Made by a program: the position numbers and the translations under genes. A stretch of DNA of 64,000 nucleotides from Litchfieldia salsa (GTDB taxonomy: Bacteria; Bacillota; Bacilli; Bacillales; Bacillaceae_L), in assembly GCF_900104555.1 (NCBI RefSeq), contig NZ_FNJU01000008.1:137608-201607 (forward strand), given 5' to 3'. Positions 7,076 to 16,400 of this stretch are shown here, piece by piece. Every line of letters starts with the position of its first letter. Within the stretch, counting starts at the first letter, position 1. The notes under the pieces were generated by a model. The model was not told where the DNA came from. It did not search any database and saw only the letters and a program-made list of their open reading frames with translations.

Positions 7076-9961
7076 TTATTTTCCAGATATGTTGGCAACT
7101 TCTTCAACATCTTCTCTTTTTCTGCTATTGCGGAATGTAAAGAAGAAACCAAGAAGAATTCCTAAACCTACAATACTATCAATGATGATTGTGTTAACAA
7201 CCCATTGTGGTTTATCTGTACTTAAGCCATCATCGATTGCGCTGCTGTTTGCTACATTATATAAGACATTTTTCGCAGCATCTCTCATTGCCCATAATGT
7301 ATCATTACTGTCTGTGTTAAACTCTGGAACACCATATGGTGCAACACCAGTCAGAAGGATATCATTACCAGCACGTACAGCAAGTTCAGCATTCATGTAC
7401 GGATATGCGTCTAGGATATAGAAGTCTGTGTTAACAACCCCTTTAAAGCCCCACTCATTACGTAATACTTCTGTAAGTAAGCTCTCATCTGCACCAGCCC
7501 ATACATCACCAATGCTATTAAATGAAGACATCATACCTTTTGCTCCGCCTTCTTTAACTGAAATCTCAAAAGGTTTCAAGTAAATTTCACGGATTGATTG
7601 TTCATTACCCCAAGTTAAGACACCAAGCGTACGATTTTGTTCTTGATCATTTAAAGCAAAGTGTTTTGCATAAACAAATCCACCTTGACTTTGGTAACCC
7701 TCAACCTTAGCAGCTGCCATTTTACCTGAAAGGAATGGGTCCTCTGAATAATACTCAAAGTTTCTTCCTGCAAATGCTGTCCGGTGAATATTCATCGCTG
7801 GAGCATACCAACCAGTTATGCCGTAAGCCTTAGCTTCAACACCAATTGCTTCACCCATCTCAAGAGCAAGGTCTAGATTCCAAGTAGATGCAAGCATTAC
7901 TGCTGCAGGGAATGGAATACCATAAACTGGATTAGCAGAAATGAAGTTACTTATACCTGCAGGTCCATCGTAATCTGCTGTAGCTGGTTTTCCAACAGAT
8001 GCGATTTCAGCTGTCTTATAACCACCGTTTGAAACGATTTTAACTAAGTCTGCAACAGTTAATTGATCTAGTAAAGGCTCCCAGCTTTCATCATCAAAAG
8101 CCACACCTGTAAAGTCAGGTAACTCTAATCCATTGTCTGCACCTGTAGTTGGCGCTTCATCATGTGTATCAGCTGGCACGTCATAGCGCTTGCTATTAAC
8201 CATATCAACAAATGCCGAGTCTACTAATGTACCTACTACCTCTTTAGTTGTTCCATCTTCATTTGTAACTGTAAAAGTTTCATTTTGATCAATTTCATTT
8301 AGATTTGCAAAACCATCAGCTCTGGAAAGATATGTGTCAATACTTCCTTCGCCTGTAACTTCTTCATCAAATTGATTTACTGCTACTTGTTGATCTGTAG
8401 AACGTCCAGAATCATAAACGACTTCTGAAAGTGTTTGTGTTCCCACATCAGCAATTTTCTCATGAGAGTTTTTCATTAACATAAGTTTATATTCGCCTGC
8501 TTCAAGTACATATCCACCATCAGCAGTATATAATTTTTGGTCATCATAAGATGCCATTTCTTCTACTTTGAAAGTTAGTGTAACTACCTCAGACTCACCT
8601 GGTTCAAGTACGTCTGTCTTTCCAAATGCTGCTAGATTAATAGATGACTTTTCAAGTTGTCCAGTGTAAGGTGGCGTGAAATAAAGCTGCACAACCTCTT
8701 TACCTGCAACTGAACCTGTGTTAGTAACCTCTACATCAACTGTAATGTCAGTATCATTCCAAGTTAAGCTGTCAGCTACCACTTGTTGATCAAAGCTTGT
8801 ATAGCTTAAACCATGACCAAATGGATAAAGTACCTTTTCGTCATAATTGATTGCGCCCTCTTCAGCAGCTGTCTCATAATAACGGTAACCTACATAGATA
8901 CCTTCTGTTAAATCCACATACTTTAACGGAACACCTTTAGCGTCGCTTGCTGTTGAATACGTTCCATCAGCATTTTCAACAACATAATCAAAATTACCAA
9001 AGTTGGTAGCAGCAGGTGCATCAAGAACATCTTTAGCATAGATATCAACTGTTTTACCTGATGGATTTAACTCACCAGAAAGCACCTTACCTAAAGAACC
9101 AAATCCAGTTTGTCCTGGACCAGCAATATTTACTACACCCTTAATTTGTTCGTATTGATTTACCCAATCAAGTTCAAATGTATTTGCACTGTTAACAACT
9201 ACAATGATGTTACTAAAGTTAGCTGTTACAGCTTCTAGCATTCCTAATTCTCTGTTAGTAAGCTCAAGATAATGTTTGTTCGGATCTTGATCATCTTCAA
9301 AACCAAATTTTTGTCCGGTAGGTGAGTGTGGAAGACCATCTATGTCATAAGTATCTGGTCCAAACAAACTTTTTGGAAGATCCGCACCTTCTCCACCTGC
9401 ACGAGCTATAAAGATAACAGCTGTGTCAGAAAATTCTTTTGCCTGAGTCAAAAGGTCTTCAGTATAAAATTCTTCAGGCTTAGGCTCTGGAACTGTCCAG
9501 TCTTGACCTTCTATTCCTAATACCGGTCTTGTAAGATCGGTTGCAGTATAAGCATTATATAATTCCTCATTAATCTCAATTCCTGCTGATTCAAATCCCG
9601 CTTTAGGTGTAATGGAAGTTGTTGCATCTGTACCACCTGAACCAGTTCCACCATAAATTGGGGCAGTAAAGCTCCAGCCGAAGACGTTTACCTTTGATCC
9701 AGCTGCTAAAGGTAAAGCGTTCTCTTCATTCTGTAAAAGAATGACACCTTCATCCGTTATTTTCTCTACAACTGCAGTTGAACCCTCACGTGCATCAATA
9801 GCTTCACTGCTAGTCATATCAATTTCTGTAAAATATGCCGTGATTACTTCAGCATAATAACCTAAGGCAACGTTTACACCAATAGCTAGAACAAGCAGCA
9901 CACTCAATACTGAGCTCCACACTATACGGAATTTTTTCTTACTCATCTTTTTCCTTGCCAT
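7076..9961 (-). CDS. Membrane-anchored, domain-permuted GH3 glycosidase
   Basis: 961 residues. A transmembrane helix at about 12-34 follows a Lys/Arg-rich start. Then comes the GH3 alpha/beta sandwich domain (from about residue 55, with VILLQNEENALPL), a fibronectin-III-like domain (about 400-500), a linker, and only then the catalytic barrel (about 620-880). The barrel holds YAKHFALNDQEQNR and the nucleophile in VVNTDFY (Asp846). A second transmembrane helix (about 920-944) and a basic C-terminus RNSRKRED close the protein. The two main GH3 domains are therefore in reversed order, and both ends are anchored with the enzyme body outside. Reversed GH3 enzymes are known, for example the Ruminococcus albus type. 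The ATG at 9961 follows AGGGGGAGAAAG. It is the first gene of the operon with the second GH3, GtrA and GT2. Substrate unknown. Confidence 0.9.
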   Translation of the reverse strand: MARKKMSKKKFRIVWSSVLSVLLVLAIGVNVALGYYAEVITAYFTEIDMTSSEAIDAREGSTAVVEKITDEGVILLQNEENALPLAAGSKVNVFGWSFTAPIYGGTGSGGTDATTSITPKAGFESAGIEINEELYNAYTATDLTRPVLGIEGQDWTVPEPKPEEFYTEDLLTQAKEFSDTAVIFIARAGGEGADLPKSLFGPDTYDIDGLPHSPTGQKFGFEDDQDPNKHYLELTNRELGMLEAVTANFSNIIVVVNSANTFELDWVNQYEQIKGVVNIAGPGQTGFGSLGKVLSGELNPSGKTVDIYAKDVLDAPAATNFGNFDYVVENADGTYSTASDAKGVPLKYVDLTEGIYVGYRYYETAAEEGAINYDEKVLYPFGHGLSYTSFDQQVVADSLTWNDTDITVDVEVTNTGSVAGKEVVQLYFTPPYTGQLEKSSINLAAFGKTDVLEPGESEVVTLTFKVEEMASYDDQKLYTADGGYVLEAGEYKLMLMKNSHEKIADVGTQTLSEVVYDSGRSTDQQVAVNQFDEEVTGEGSIDTYLSRADGFANLNEIDQNETFTVTNEDGTTKEVVGTLVDSAFVDMVNSKRYDVPADTHDEAPTTGADNGLELPDFTGVAFDDESWEPLLDQLTVADLVKIVSNGGYKTAEIASVGKPATADYDGPAGISNFISANPVYGIPFPAAVMLASTWNLDLALEMGEAIGVEAKAYGITGWYAPAMNIHRTAFAGRNFEYYSEDPFLSGKMAAAKVEGYQSQGGFVYAKHFALNDQEQNRTLGVLTWGNEQSIREIYLKPFEISVKEGGAKGMMSSFNSIGDVWAGADESLLTEVLRNEWGFKGVVNTDFYILDAYPYMNAELAVRAGNDILLTGVAPYGVPEFNTDSNDTLWAMRDAAKNVLYNVANSSAIDDGLSTDKPQWVVNTIIIDSIVGLGILLGFFFTFRNSRKREDVEEVANISGK

Positions 9962-10075
9962 CTTCTTTCTCCCCCTATTTCACAAAAAGTAATTCAGCCC
10001 TTACAAATATAAATACAGTTCTTACTCCTCGGTATACATAATTAACCGTTTTCAATCTATCTTTAAGGAGTGAAC

Positions 10076-10089
10076 ATGTAACGCTTACA
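10076..10089 (-). promoter_or_regulatory. cre-like site (candidate CcpA operator)
   Basis: The minus-strand TGTAAGCGTTACAT matches 13 of 14 positions of the cre consensus TGWAARCGYTWNCW. It also contains a 5-3-5 palindrome (TGTAA/TTACA). It lies about 115 nt upstream of the membrane GH3 start, so the operon may be under carbon catabolite control. Confidence 0.5.
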
Positions 10090-10125
10090 AAAAAATCATA
10101 ACTTATTCATATATAAACCGCTATC

Positions 10126-10157
10126 AACCAAAAGTTAGGGGGTAGTAACTTTTAGTT
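10126..10157. promoter_or_regulatory. 12-bp inverted repeat upstream of GH3 operon
   Basis: AACCAAAAGTTA (10126-10137) and TAACTTTTAGTT (10146-10157) form an inverted repeat with one mismatch around GGGGGTAG. No T-run follows, so an operator or leader hairpin is more likely than a terminator. The rest of the 365-bp gap 9962-10326 holds the cre-like site and the LysR terminator, and I see nothing else in it. Confidence 0.35.
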
Positions 10158-10301
10158 TACCATGCCCCCAAAAGCCTGTTCTAACAGCATTCTCTCCAAC
10201 CAGTGACTACGCTTCACTCAATAAAAATGTAGTAAATTAATATCTACTTAGCATTTTATGAAATCGATACCAGATGAAAGTGAGAATATTAATACATACA
10301 A

Positions 10302-10339
10302 AAAGTCGTTTTGAATGGTTCATATCTCAAAACGACTTT
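10302..10339 (-). terminator. Intrinsic terminator of the LysR gene
   Basis: AAAGTCGTTTTGA pairs perfectly with TCAAAACGACTTT (12-13 bp) and is followed on the minus strand by a T-run. The first arm starts inside the gene's last codons and includes its stop codon. Confidence 0.8.
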
Positions 10340-11220
10340 ATTCTTTCTTTTACATAGCTCTGGAACAGTGACACTGACTTTGATTGAATTCCTCTTTTTC
10401 TAAAAATAAGATAAATATTTTGTGGGATTTTCTCCTTCAGTTTAATAACTTTTAAATTCTCATTCTTCACCGCTTCTTCAACAAAATCAACTGAGACTGT
10501 GACAAAACCATTAGACTCACATAATCGATGAGCAGTCATAAGACTACCATATTCATGAACAACATTCGGTGTATATCCGTATTCAATACATTTCATTAGA
10601 AAGCTATGATCTTTCCCTTTTCCTACCGCTTTGACGACCAGAGATTCATGTTCTAAATCGATGACAGAGATCTCGTCCTTCTGAGCTAGAGGATGTTCTT
10701 TAGAAACGACAATAACCACTTCTCCGGATGCAATTAACTCGAATTCACAGTTTTCAATTTCTTCATTTTCATCATTCCCCATCACTAAGCCAACATCGAC
10801 CTCTTCTTGAAAAAGTAGCTCATCTACAGGATACTCATCTGGAAATTCTCTTAACTTTATTTGAATGTCTGGATTGAGTTCAGAAAATCGATATAAAAAC
10901 TCTACAGGGAGGATTGTTGTTGTTGAGTAAGTAACCACAACACTTAATACACCCTTTTTCCCGCTTATAATACTGATTTCTTTTTTTATGTCATCCATGA
11001 GGTAACAGAGATGCTTTGCTCTTGCATGTAAAAGCTCCCCCGCTTCAGTAGCTTCCATCCCTCGTGGGCCTCTGTAAAATAGTTCCGTTTCTAATTCAAG
11101 TTCCAGTTGCTTTATGGTCTTACTCATCCCTTGTGGTGTAATATATAAGTCCTTGGCTGCGGAAGTAACACTTTTTTTCTCATAGACTTTTATGAAATAT
11201 TCCAATGCTTCTGTATTCAT
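10327..11220 (-). CDS. LysR family transcriptional regulator
   Basis: 297 residues. The N-terminal winged helix-turn-helix (about 1-60) shows the LysR pattern SVTSAAKDLYITPQGMSKTI with a following ELETELFYR segment. Residues about 90-290 form the periplasmic-binding-like effector domain. It reads toward the GH3 operon but has its own terminator, and it is divergent from the UDP-galactopyranose mutase gene. LysR proteins usually control a divergent neighbour, so that gene is the first candidate target (inference). The effector is unknown. Confidence 0.92.
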   Translation of the reverse strand: MNTEALEYFIKVYEKKSVTSAAKDLYITPQGMSKTIKQLELELETELFYRGPRGMEATEAGELLHARAKHLCYLMDDIKKEISIISGKKGVLSVVVTYSTTTILPVEFLYRFSELNPDIQIKLREFPDEYPVDELLFQEEVDVGLVMGNDENEEIENCEFELIASGEVVIVVSKEHPLAQKDEISVIDLEHESLVVKAVGKGKDHSFLMKCIEYGYTPNVVHEYGSLMTAHRLCESNGFVTVSVDFVEEAVKNENLKVIKLKEKIPQNIYLIFRKRGIQSKSVSLFQSYVKERIKSF

Positions 11221-11261
11221 ATTGCGTCCTTTCGTTTGTCAACAGGCATGATTGTATAGCA

Positions 11262-11300
11262 AGTATAGCATATTTTTTAGTAGTACGAATGACACTAAAA
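11262..11300 (-). promoter_or_regulatory. Candidate lysR promoter with overlapping inverted repeat
   Basis: The minus strand has an extended -10 box TGCTATACT (11270-11262). TTTTAGT (11275-11281) and ACTAAAA (11294-11300) form a 7-bp inverted repeat across the -35 region. This layout would suit LysR autoregulation. In the rest of the 319-bp gap 11221-11539 I see a weak plus-strand promoter for the next gene (TTGTAA 11412-11417, TATAAA 11436-11441) and an AAGGAG ribosome site near 11525. Confidence 0.35.
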
Positions 11301-11539
11301 GCGCGAATGCACTGTGCGTATTGGGTAAACCTATGAATAAGCTTAAGGCTTTAATAATTTACTGCATCGTTAACTCTTATTGCTAAATCACAATTTATGT
11401 GGAAAAATAAGTTGTAAAAGTTTCTATATAAATAATATAAAGATATAGCTTATATTCAAGAATGACAACAAATAAATAGAAAAATACACAAATTATCAAA
11501 TAAATAATTTAACTACAAACAAAAAAGGAGAAAATCATC

Positions 11540-12640
11540 ATGTATGATTATTTAATAGTTGGTGCGGGCTTGTTCGGATCAGTATTTGCATATGAAGCAA
11601 TAAAAAGAGGGAAAACGTGTCTTATAATCGATAAAAGAAATCACATAGGTGGAAATGTCTATACTGAAAAAGTCAAAGACATTAACGTACATAAATATGG
11701 GGCACATATTTTTCACACAAACAATAAAATGATTTGGGATTATGTGAATAGCTTTGCGGAATTTAACCGATATACCAATTCCCCTGTCGCCAACTATAAA
11801 GGCGAGTTGTATAATCTTCCCTTTAATATGAACACATTTAACAAATTATGGGGTGTCATCAGCCCAAGTGAGGCAAAACAAAAAATTGAAGAACAAAAAG
11901 AAGCATCTGGCATTACAGATCCAAAGAATCTAGAAGAACAAGCCATCTCTTTAGTAGGTACAGACATCTATGAAAAGTTAATTAAGGGCTATACTGAAAA
12001 ACAATGGGGACGTCCAGCAAAAGAGCTCCCATCCTTTATCATTAAGCGCCTACCTGTACGCTTCACATATGATAATAATTACTTTAATGATCGATATCAA
12101 GGAATCCCAATTGGTGGTTATACGAGCATTATTGAAAAAATGCTAGAGGGTATTGAGGTTAGATTAAATGTTGATTTTTTCGAACAACGAGAAGAATTTG
12201 AAAGTCTCGCAAAAAAAGTCGTGTATACAGGGATGATCGACCAATACTTTGATTACAAATACGGCATCTTAGATTATAGAAGTTTACAATTCGAAACTAA
12301 GGTCCTTGAAGATACAGACAATTTTCAAGGAAATGCGGTTGTAAATTATACAGATAAAGAAACACCATATACACGTATTATTGAACATAAGCATTTTGAG
12401 TTCGGTACTCAAGAGGCTACTGTTATTACGGAGGAATATCCGGGAGAATGGAAACCCGGAGATGAACCTTATTATCCAGTAAATGATGACAAAAACAATG
12501 AAACATACAGGAAATATAAAGAGTTAGCAGACAATGAAGATAAAGTGATTTTTGGTGGCAGACTCGCAACTTATAAATATTACGATATGCATCAAGTCAT
12601 TGGTGCGGCATTAGCTACAGTTAATAAGGAATTTGAATAA
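11540..12640 (+). CDS. glf: UDP-galactopyranose mutase
   Basis: 366 residues, the normal length for the bacterial enzyme, which converts UDP-galactopyranose to UDP-galactofuranose using reduced FAD. The FAD-binding Rossmann motif GAGLFGSVFA lies at about 8-17, and IDKRNHIGGN and HKYGAHIFHT follow as in the family. YTEKQWGRPAKELP and VIFGGRLATYKYYDMHQVIGAA near the C-terminus are also family hallmarks. The ATG at 11540 has AAAGGAGAAA in front. It stands alone on the plus strand, divergent from lysR. Galactofuranose is used in surface glycans, which fits the neighbouring GT2/GtrA genes (inference). Confidence 0.96.
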   Translation: MYDYLIVGAGLFGSVFAYEAIKRGKTCLIIDKRNHIGGNVYTEKVKDINVHKYGAHIFHTNNKMIWDYVNSFAEFNRYTNSPVANYKGELYNLPFNMNTFNKLWGVISPSEAKQKIEEQKEASGITDPKNLEEQAISLVGTDIYEKLIKGYTEKQWGRPAKELPSFIIKRLPVRFTYDNNYFNDRYQGIPIGGYTSIIEKMLEGIEVRLNVDFFEQREEFESLAKKVVYTGMIDQYFDYKYGILDYRSLQFETKVLEDTDNFQGNAVVNYTDKETPYTRIIEHKHFEFGTQEATVITEEYPGEWKPGDEPYYPVNDDKNNETYRKYKELADNEDKVIFGGRLATYKYYDMHQVIGAALATVNKEFE

Positions 12641-12647
12641 TACAAGT

Positions 12648-12676
12648 ATTCCAAAGGTGCCTGGCACCTTTGGAAT
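12648..12676. repeat. Perfect 13-bp inverted repeat, GGTGCC-type element
   Basis: Arms 12648-12660 and 12664-12676 pair perfectly around a CTG loop with a GGTGCC/GGCACC core. It sits between convergent genes but has no T-run on either strand. It may act as a weak terminator. It may also belong to the dispersed short GGTGCCTGGCACC palindromes I recall from Bacillaceae genomes. Confidence 0.6.
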
Positions 12677-12688
12677 ATAATATCCAAC

Positions 12689-13453
12689 TCACTCACTAAT
12701 AGGTTCTTTCATTTCCCATTTCTCTCGCCACGTGACTAGTTCACGCTCTTCAATTTGTCTTTCAAGCGTATGATCCCATTGTCCAAGTAATGTATTCCAA
12801 ACACGTGAATAGAAAATGTCTTGTTCTTTGTGATAGAGCTGAAATTCTAGACAAGGTACATGTAGCACCGATTGTTTTTCATAGCTTAAGATATCAGCTA
12901 CTACTAATTGAAGGCCGTTTTCATCCAAGCCATTTTTGCTTTCAGAAAGAACCTCTAAAATACGGTTATGATTGATGTTATCCTCGTTATTCTCATACCG
13001 AAACACCGTTAACTCTTCATCTGTTTTTGGAACAGAACCATTCAATTCTAACCAAAATTCATCATGATTAGGACTGTATATTACATCTGTTCCTTCTAGA
13101 TCCATATCCTCTTCTACAATTCCACTTTTTAATTGCTCTTTCCCTTTCATAGTTAACCTGTAGTTGCCTTTATCAATCTGAATTAAGTCAGTTCTTTGCA
13201 TTTTTTTTATTAAATCTTCAATAAACAGTTCCTCTACCAGCAACATTTCCGACAAGTTCGCTGCCCGCCGAATATCCGCTTCCTCAAAGGTGAGAAGCAT
13301 CATTTTCATAAGGATGTCCATTTTAGATTTCCTTACCCGTTTATACTCAACACTTAAGGTCAGTACCGGTAAACTCCAAATATCAGACTTCTTTATTTCT
13401 ATAGAAGGATTCTCAACCAAGCTTGACCGTAAACGTTTCGTTAATTTCTCCAT
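12689..13453 (-). CDS. Unknown protein paired with SF1 helicase
   Basis: 254 residues, no family recognised. Residues about 45-115 look helical with a winged-helix-like pattern: KMDILMKMMLLTFEEADI, then two helices and DLIQIDKGNYRLTMKGKEQL, a typical wing. The C-terminal half is acidic and ends in a charged helix (RQIEERELVTWREKWEM). No signal peptide or membrane segment is seen. The ATG at 13453 is one base after the helicase stop and has AGAGGTGAG inside the helicase tail, so the two are translationally coupled. A role as helicase partner or DNA-binding adaptor is inference. Confidence 0.75.
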   Translation of the reverse strand: MEKLTKRLRSSLVENPSIEIKKSDIWSLPVLTLSVEYKRVRKSKMDILMKMMLLTFEEADIRRAANLSEMLLVEELFIEDLIKKMQRTDLIQIDKGNYRLTMKGKEQLKSGIVEEDMDLEGTDVIYSPNHDEFWLELNGSVPKTDEELTVFRYENNEDNINHNRILEVLSESKNGLDENGLQLVVADILSYEKQSVLHVPCLEFQLYHKEQDIFYSRVWNTLLGQWDHTLERQIEERELVTWREKWEMKEPISE

Positions 13454-13454
13454 A

Positions 13455-16400
13455 CTATCTCACCTCTTGTAGCATCCGTAAGCCCTGTTGTTTCTTAGTA
13501 GTATTTAACACATGCGTGTACATTCGTTTCGTATCCTCTTGTTTTGTCCGCTCAGTAAACATTTTCGTACTGCCAATTAAAACAAGTAGCTCTTTCGCTC
13601 TTGATAGAGCAACATTTAGCCTACGATAGTCTTTGGCAAACCCTATATCATCCTGTTTATGGTCATGATTACGAACCATGCTTAATAGAATGATATCCAT
13701 CTCCATTCCCTGGAACCTATCCACTGTTCCAGTCCGAATTGTTAAGTTTCTTAGGTTAAGTTCCTGCTGGATTAATCGGTCAACCCTTTTGACTTGTTCA
13801 CCGTAAAAACTAATCACACCAATACTCTTTTTCTGATTAGCTTCCAGTCTTCCAGCTAGTTTCGCCTGTTCTGTCGACTCATCCAATTCCAAAAGCAAAC
13901 GACTTATTTCTTTCAGTTCTGCTGGATTATACAGACTTTTACCACCTTTCATTCTTTCTTCAAAAAATGTTGGCTCGTTCGGTATATCTATCCATAAGAG
14001 GTGGTTGTCTCGCTTAATCAGCGGAGACTCTAGCAGATGATCTCGCTCCAAGTCAGAATGATTTAAGCCACATTGTAGTCTGTCGCTTTCATGCTCGTAA
14101 AATGGAGCAATTGTCTCCATTATCTTTTCATGCATTCTGTACTGAATCGCAAGCATTGTTTTATTGCTATTTGGCAAATTTTTATATAATCGTTCAAAAA
14201 GTGATTCTTTCAACAGCCTTTTTAATTCCACTTTCCCTTCAAAATCATCACTCTCATCCGCCATTTCCTGTAATGTCTCTTCTAGCGTATCATTTCCTAA
14301 GAGAGGTGGTAGCTGATGATGATCGCCAACTAAAATGATTTTTTTACCTTTCAACATTGGTAATAGCAGTTCAGGTGGAGTCGCTTTTGACACCTCATCA
14401 ATAATCACCACATCAAACTCAGGGTAGTTGTCGATAAAATCTTTTCGTGCCGAAGCAACACAGGTTGTCCCAATCACATTCGCATGCTTTACATAAATTT
14501 TCCGTATCTCATCCAGGTCATGTTCATTTGCTTCTTCTAGTAAAGATAGCCACTTTCCTTGAACCGACTGAAATAATGGGAGCTTTAACTTTTCCTGCTT
14601 TAACGACTCTCTTTTAAAAGAAAGACTAGCAAGTGAAGTTAATACTTTTTCATGCTCTTTCTCAGGTTGGGATGAGAGGATTTCCTTTAGGGGAAGAAGT
14701 TCTTTTTCTGTTTCAAGACTCAAATGTTCCAACTGAGTTAAACGAGCCTCGACCTGTTCAAGCTCCTTCGACTTTGAGGCAAGTAGTTGAACCTCCTCCT
14801 CTCGTTTTTGGAGATTGTCTTCAACCTTTTGTTTAATTCCCTCATATGTCTCTATCTTTTCCTTAAGCTCAATCCCTGTCGCCTCTTTTTCCTGTAGCAT
14901 CTCTTTTGCGTTAGGAATAACTTCTGCTGACTCTGTCATTTCACGGTATTTACTTTGCAAAGAATCAAGCTCACTGCTTTGGACTTGAAGTGTTTTTGCC
15001 CACTTTTGCTGAAATTGTTTGTTTTCATTCTGCTTTTGCTGAAGCTGTTCAACAATTTCACTCTTCAGTTGTCCGAAAGCTTCCTGTGCCTTACGTTTAT
15101 AATTATCAAACGATAATAATCGCTCTCTTTTTTGCGCCAAAAATCCCCTTCTGTTGTATAACCCTTCAAGAGAACTCATAAGCAAGCCCGGATTGATGTT
15201 TGATCTCTGAACCGTTAACTTGTTTCTCAGTTCGGCTAGAAATTGATCAATCTCCACTGCCGAATACGCATAGTGTTGGCGTTGCTCAAATTGCTGAAAT
15301 TGTACGTTGTACTGATTTAGAAGAGATTCAACATATGTGATAGCCTTAGTTAACTTATCATTATATTGTTTTAATTTTTCAAGCTGATCGATTGATCCGC
15401 GAATTTCCTCCAACTGTTCAACGAGCTCCCTAACTTTGAAAGTGCGCTTGATATTTTGTTCAAGGATGATCCATTTCAAACCATCAACTCTTTTTACACC
15501 AGCAATTTTTTCAAACAGCACATTCAACTGATTTATGGCCTCAGCCCATTTTTCACATTCACTGCTCGCTTGTTCTGAGGCTTGTTTTACTTCATCCATC
15601 TTAATTTCTAACTCTCCACATGTGATACTTTGCCTTAAAGCTTTAATAGCTTGTTCGTTGTCATCCCATCTTTTTTGAATGGTTTCACTGTCATCATGAC
15701 GAATCAAAAAAAGTTCATCGTCTTCAATTGCTGCATTTAATGAATGGAGAGTTTCCTGACTCTCTCTCACTTGGATTGCAGCAACCTGCTTCTCATGATT
15801 AGCCACTTCTAACTTCTGTTTTTGTTCATCAAGAATGGATTGGATTTCACTAAACTTCTTTTCCGCTTCCTGCTTCGCTTTGACCTCAGACTGGGTCTTT
15901 AATAGAAGTGGTTCTAACTCCTTTTGCTTCTGTTCAACCTCATCCCATTCACTCTCTATTTCAATTATTCGAGTTCTACCTGCTTCATATTGAGATGAAA
16001 CCTCTTCTAATGTATGGTCTTTCCAATACTGACCTACATTTTCTTCAATGAACTTTTTGCCTTCTTCTTCAATGCTCTCTGTCCGGCCTACTCGAAGAAT
16101 CCGGATATCCTTATTTGCCAGTAATCGGCCAAGAGCATTATCGACCGCTAAGTTGGATTGAGAAGCAACTAGCGTACGCAGCCCAGCCCTGGCATTTTGC
16201 AAACAAATTTCGGAAATGACCGTTGTCTTTCCGGTTCCAGGCGGGCCTTGAATAACGTATAAATCTTCAGCAGACATCGCACCTATAACAGCTTCCTGCT
16301 GGAATTCGTTCAGTCGATTATGAAACTTAAGAGTTGCTCTCTTTTTTGGGATACTTACTGGTGGTTTGTTTTCAAACAGAAGTCTCTCTAACTCTGGATT

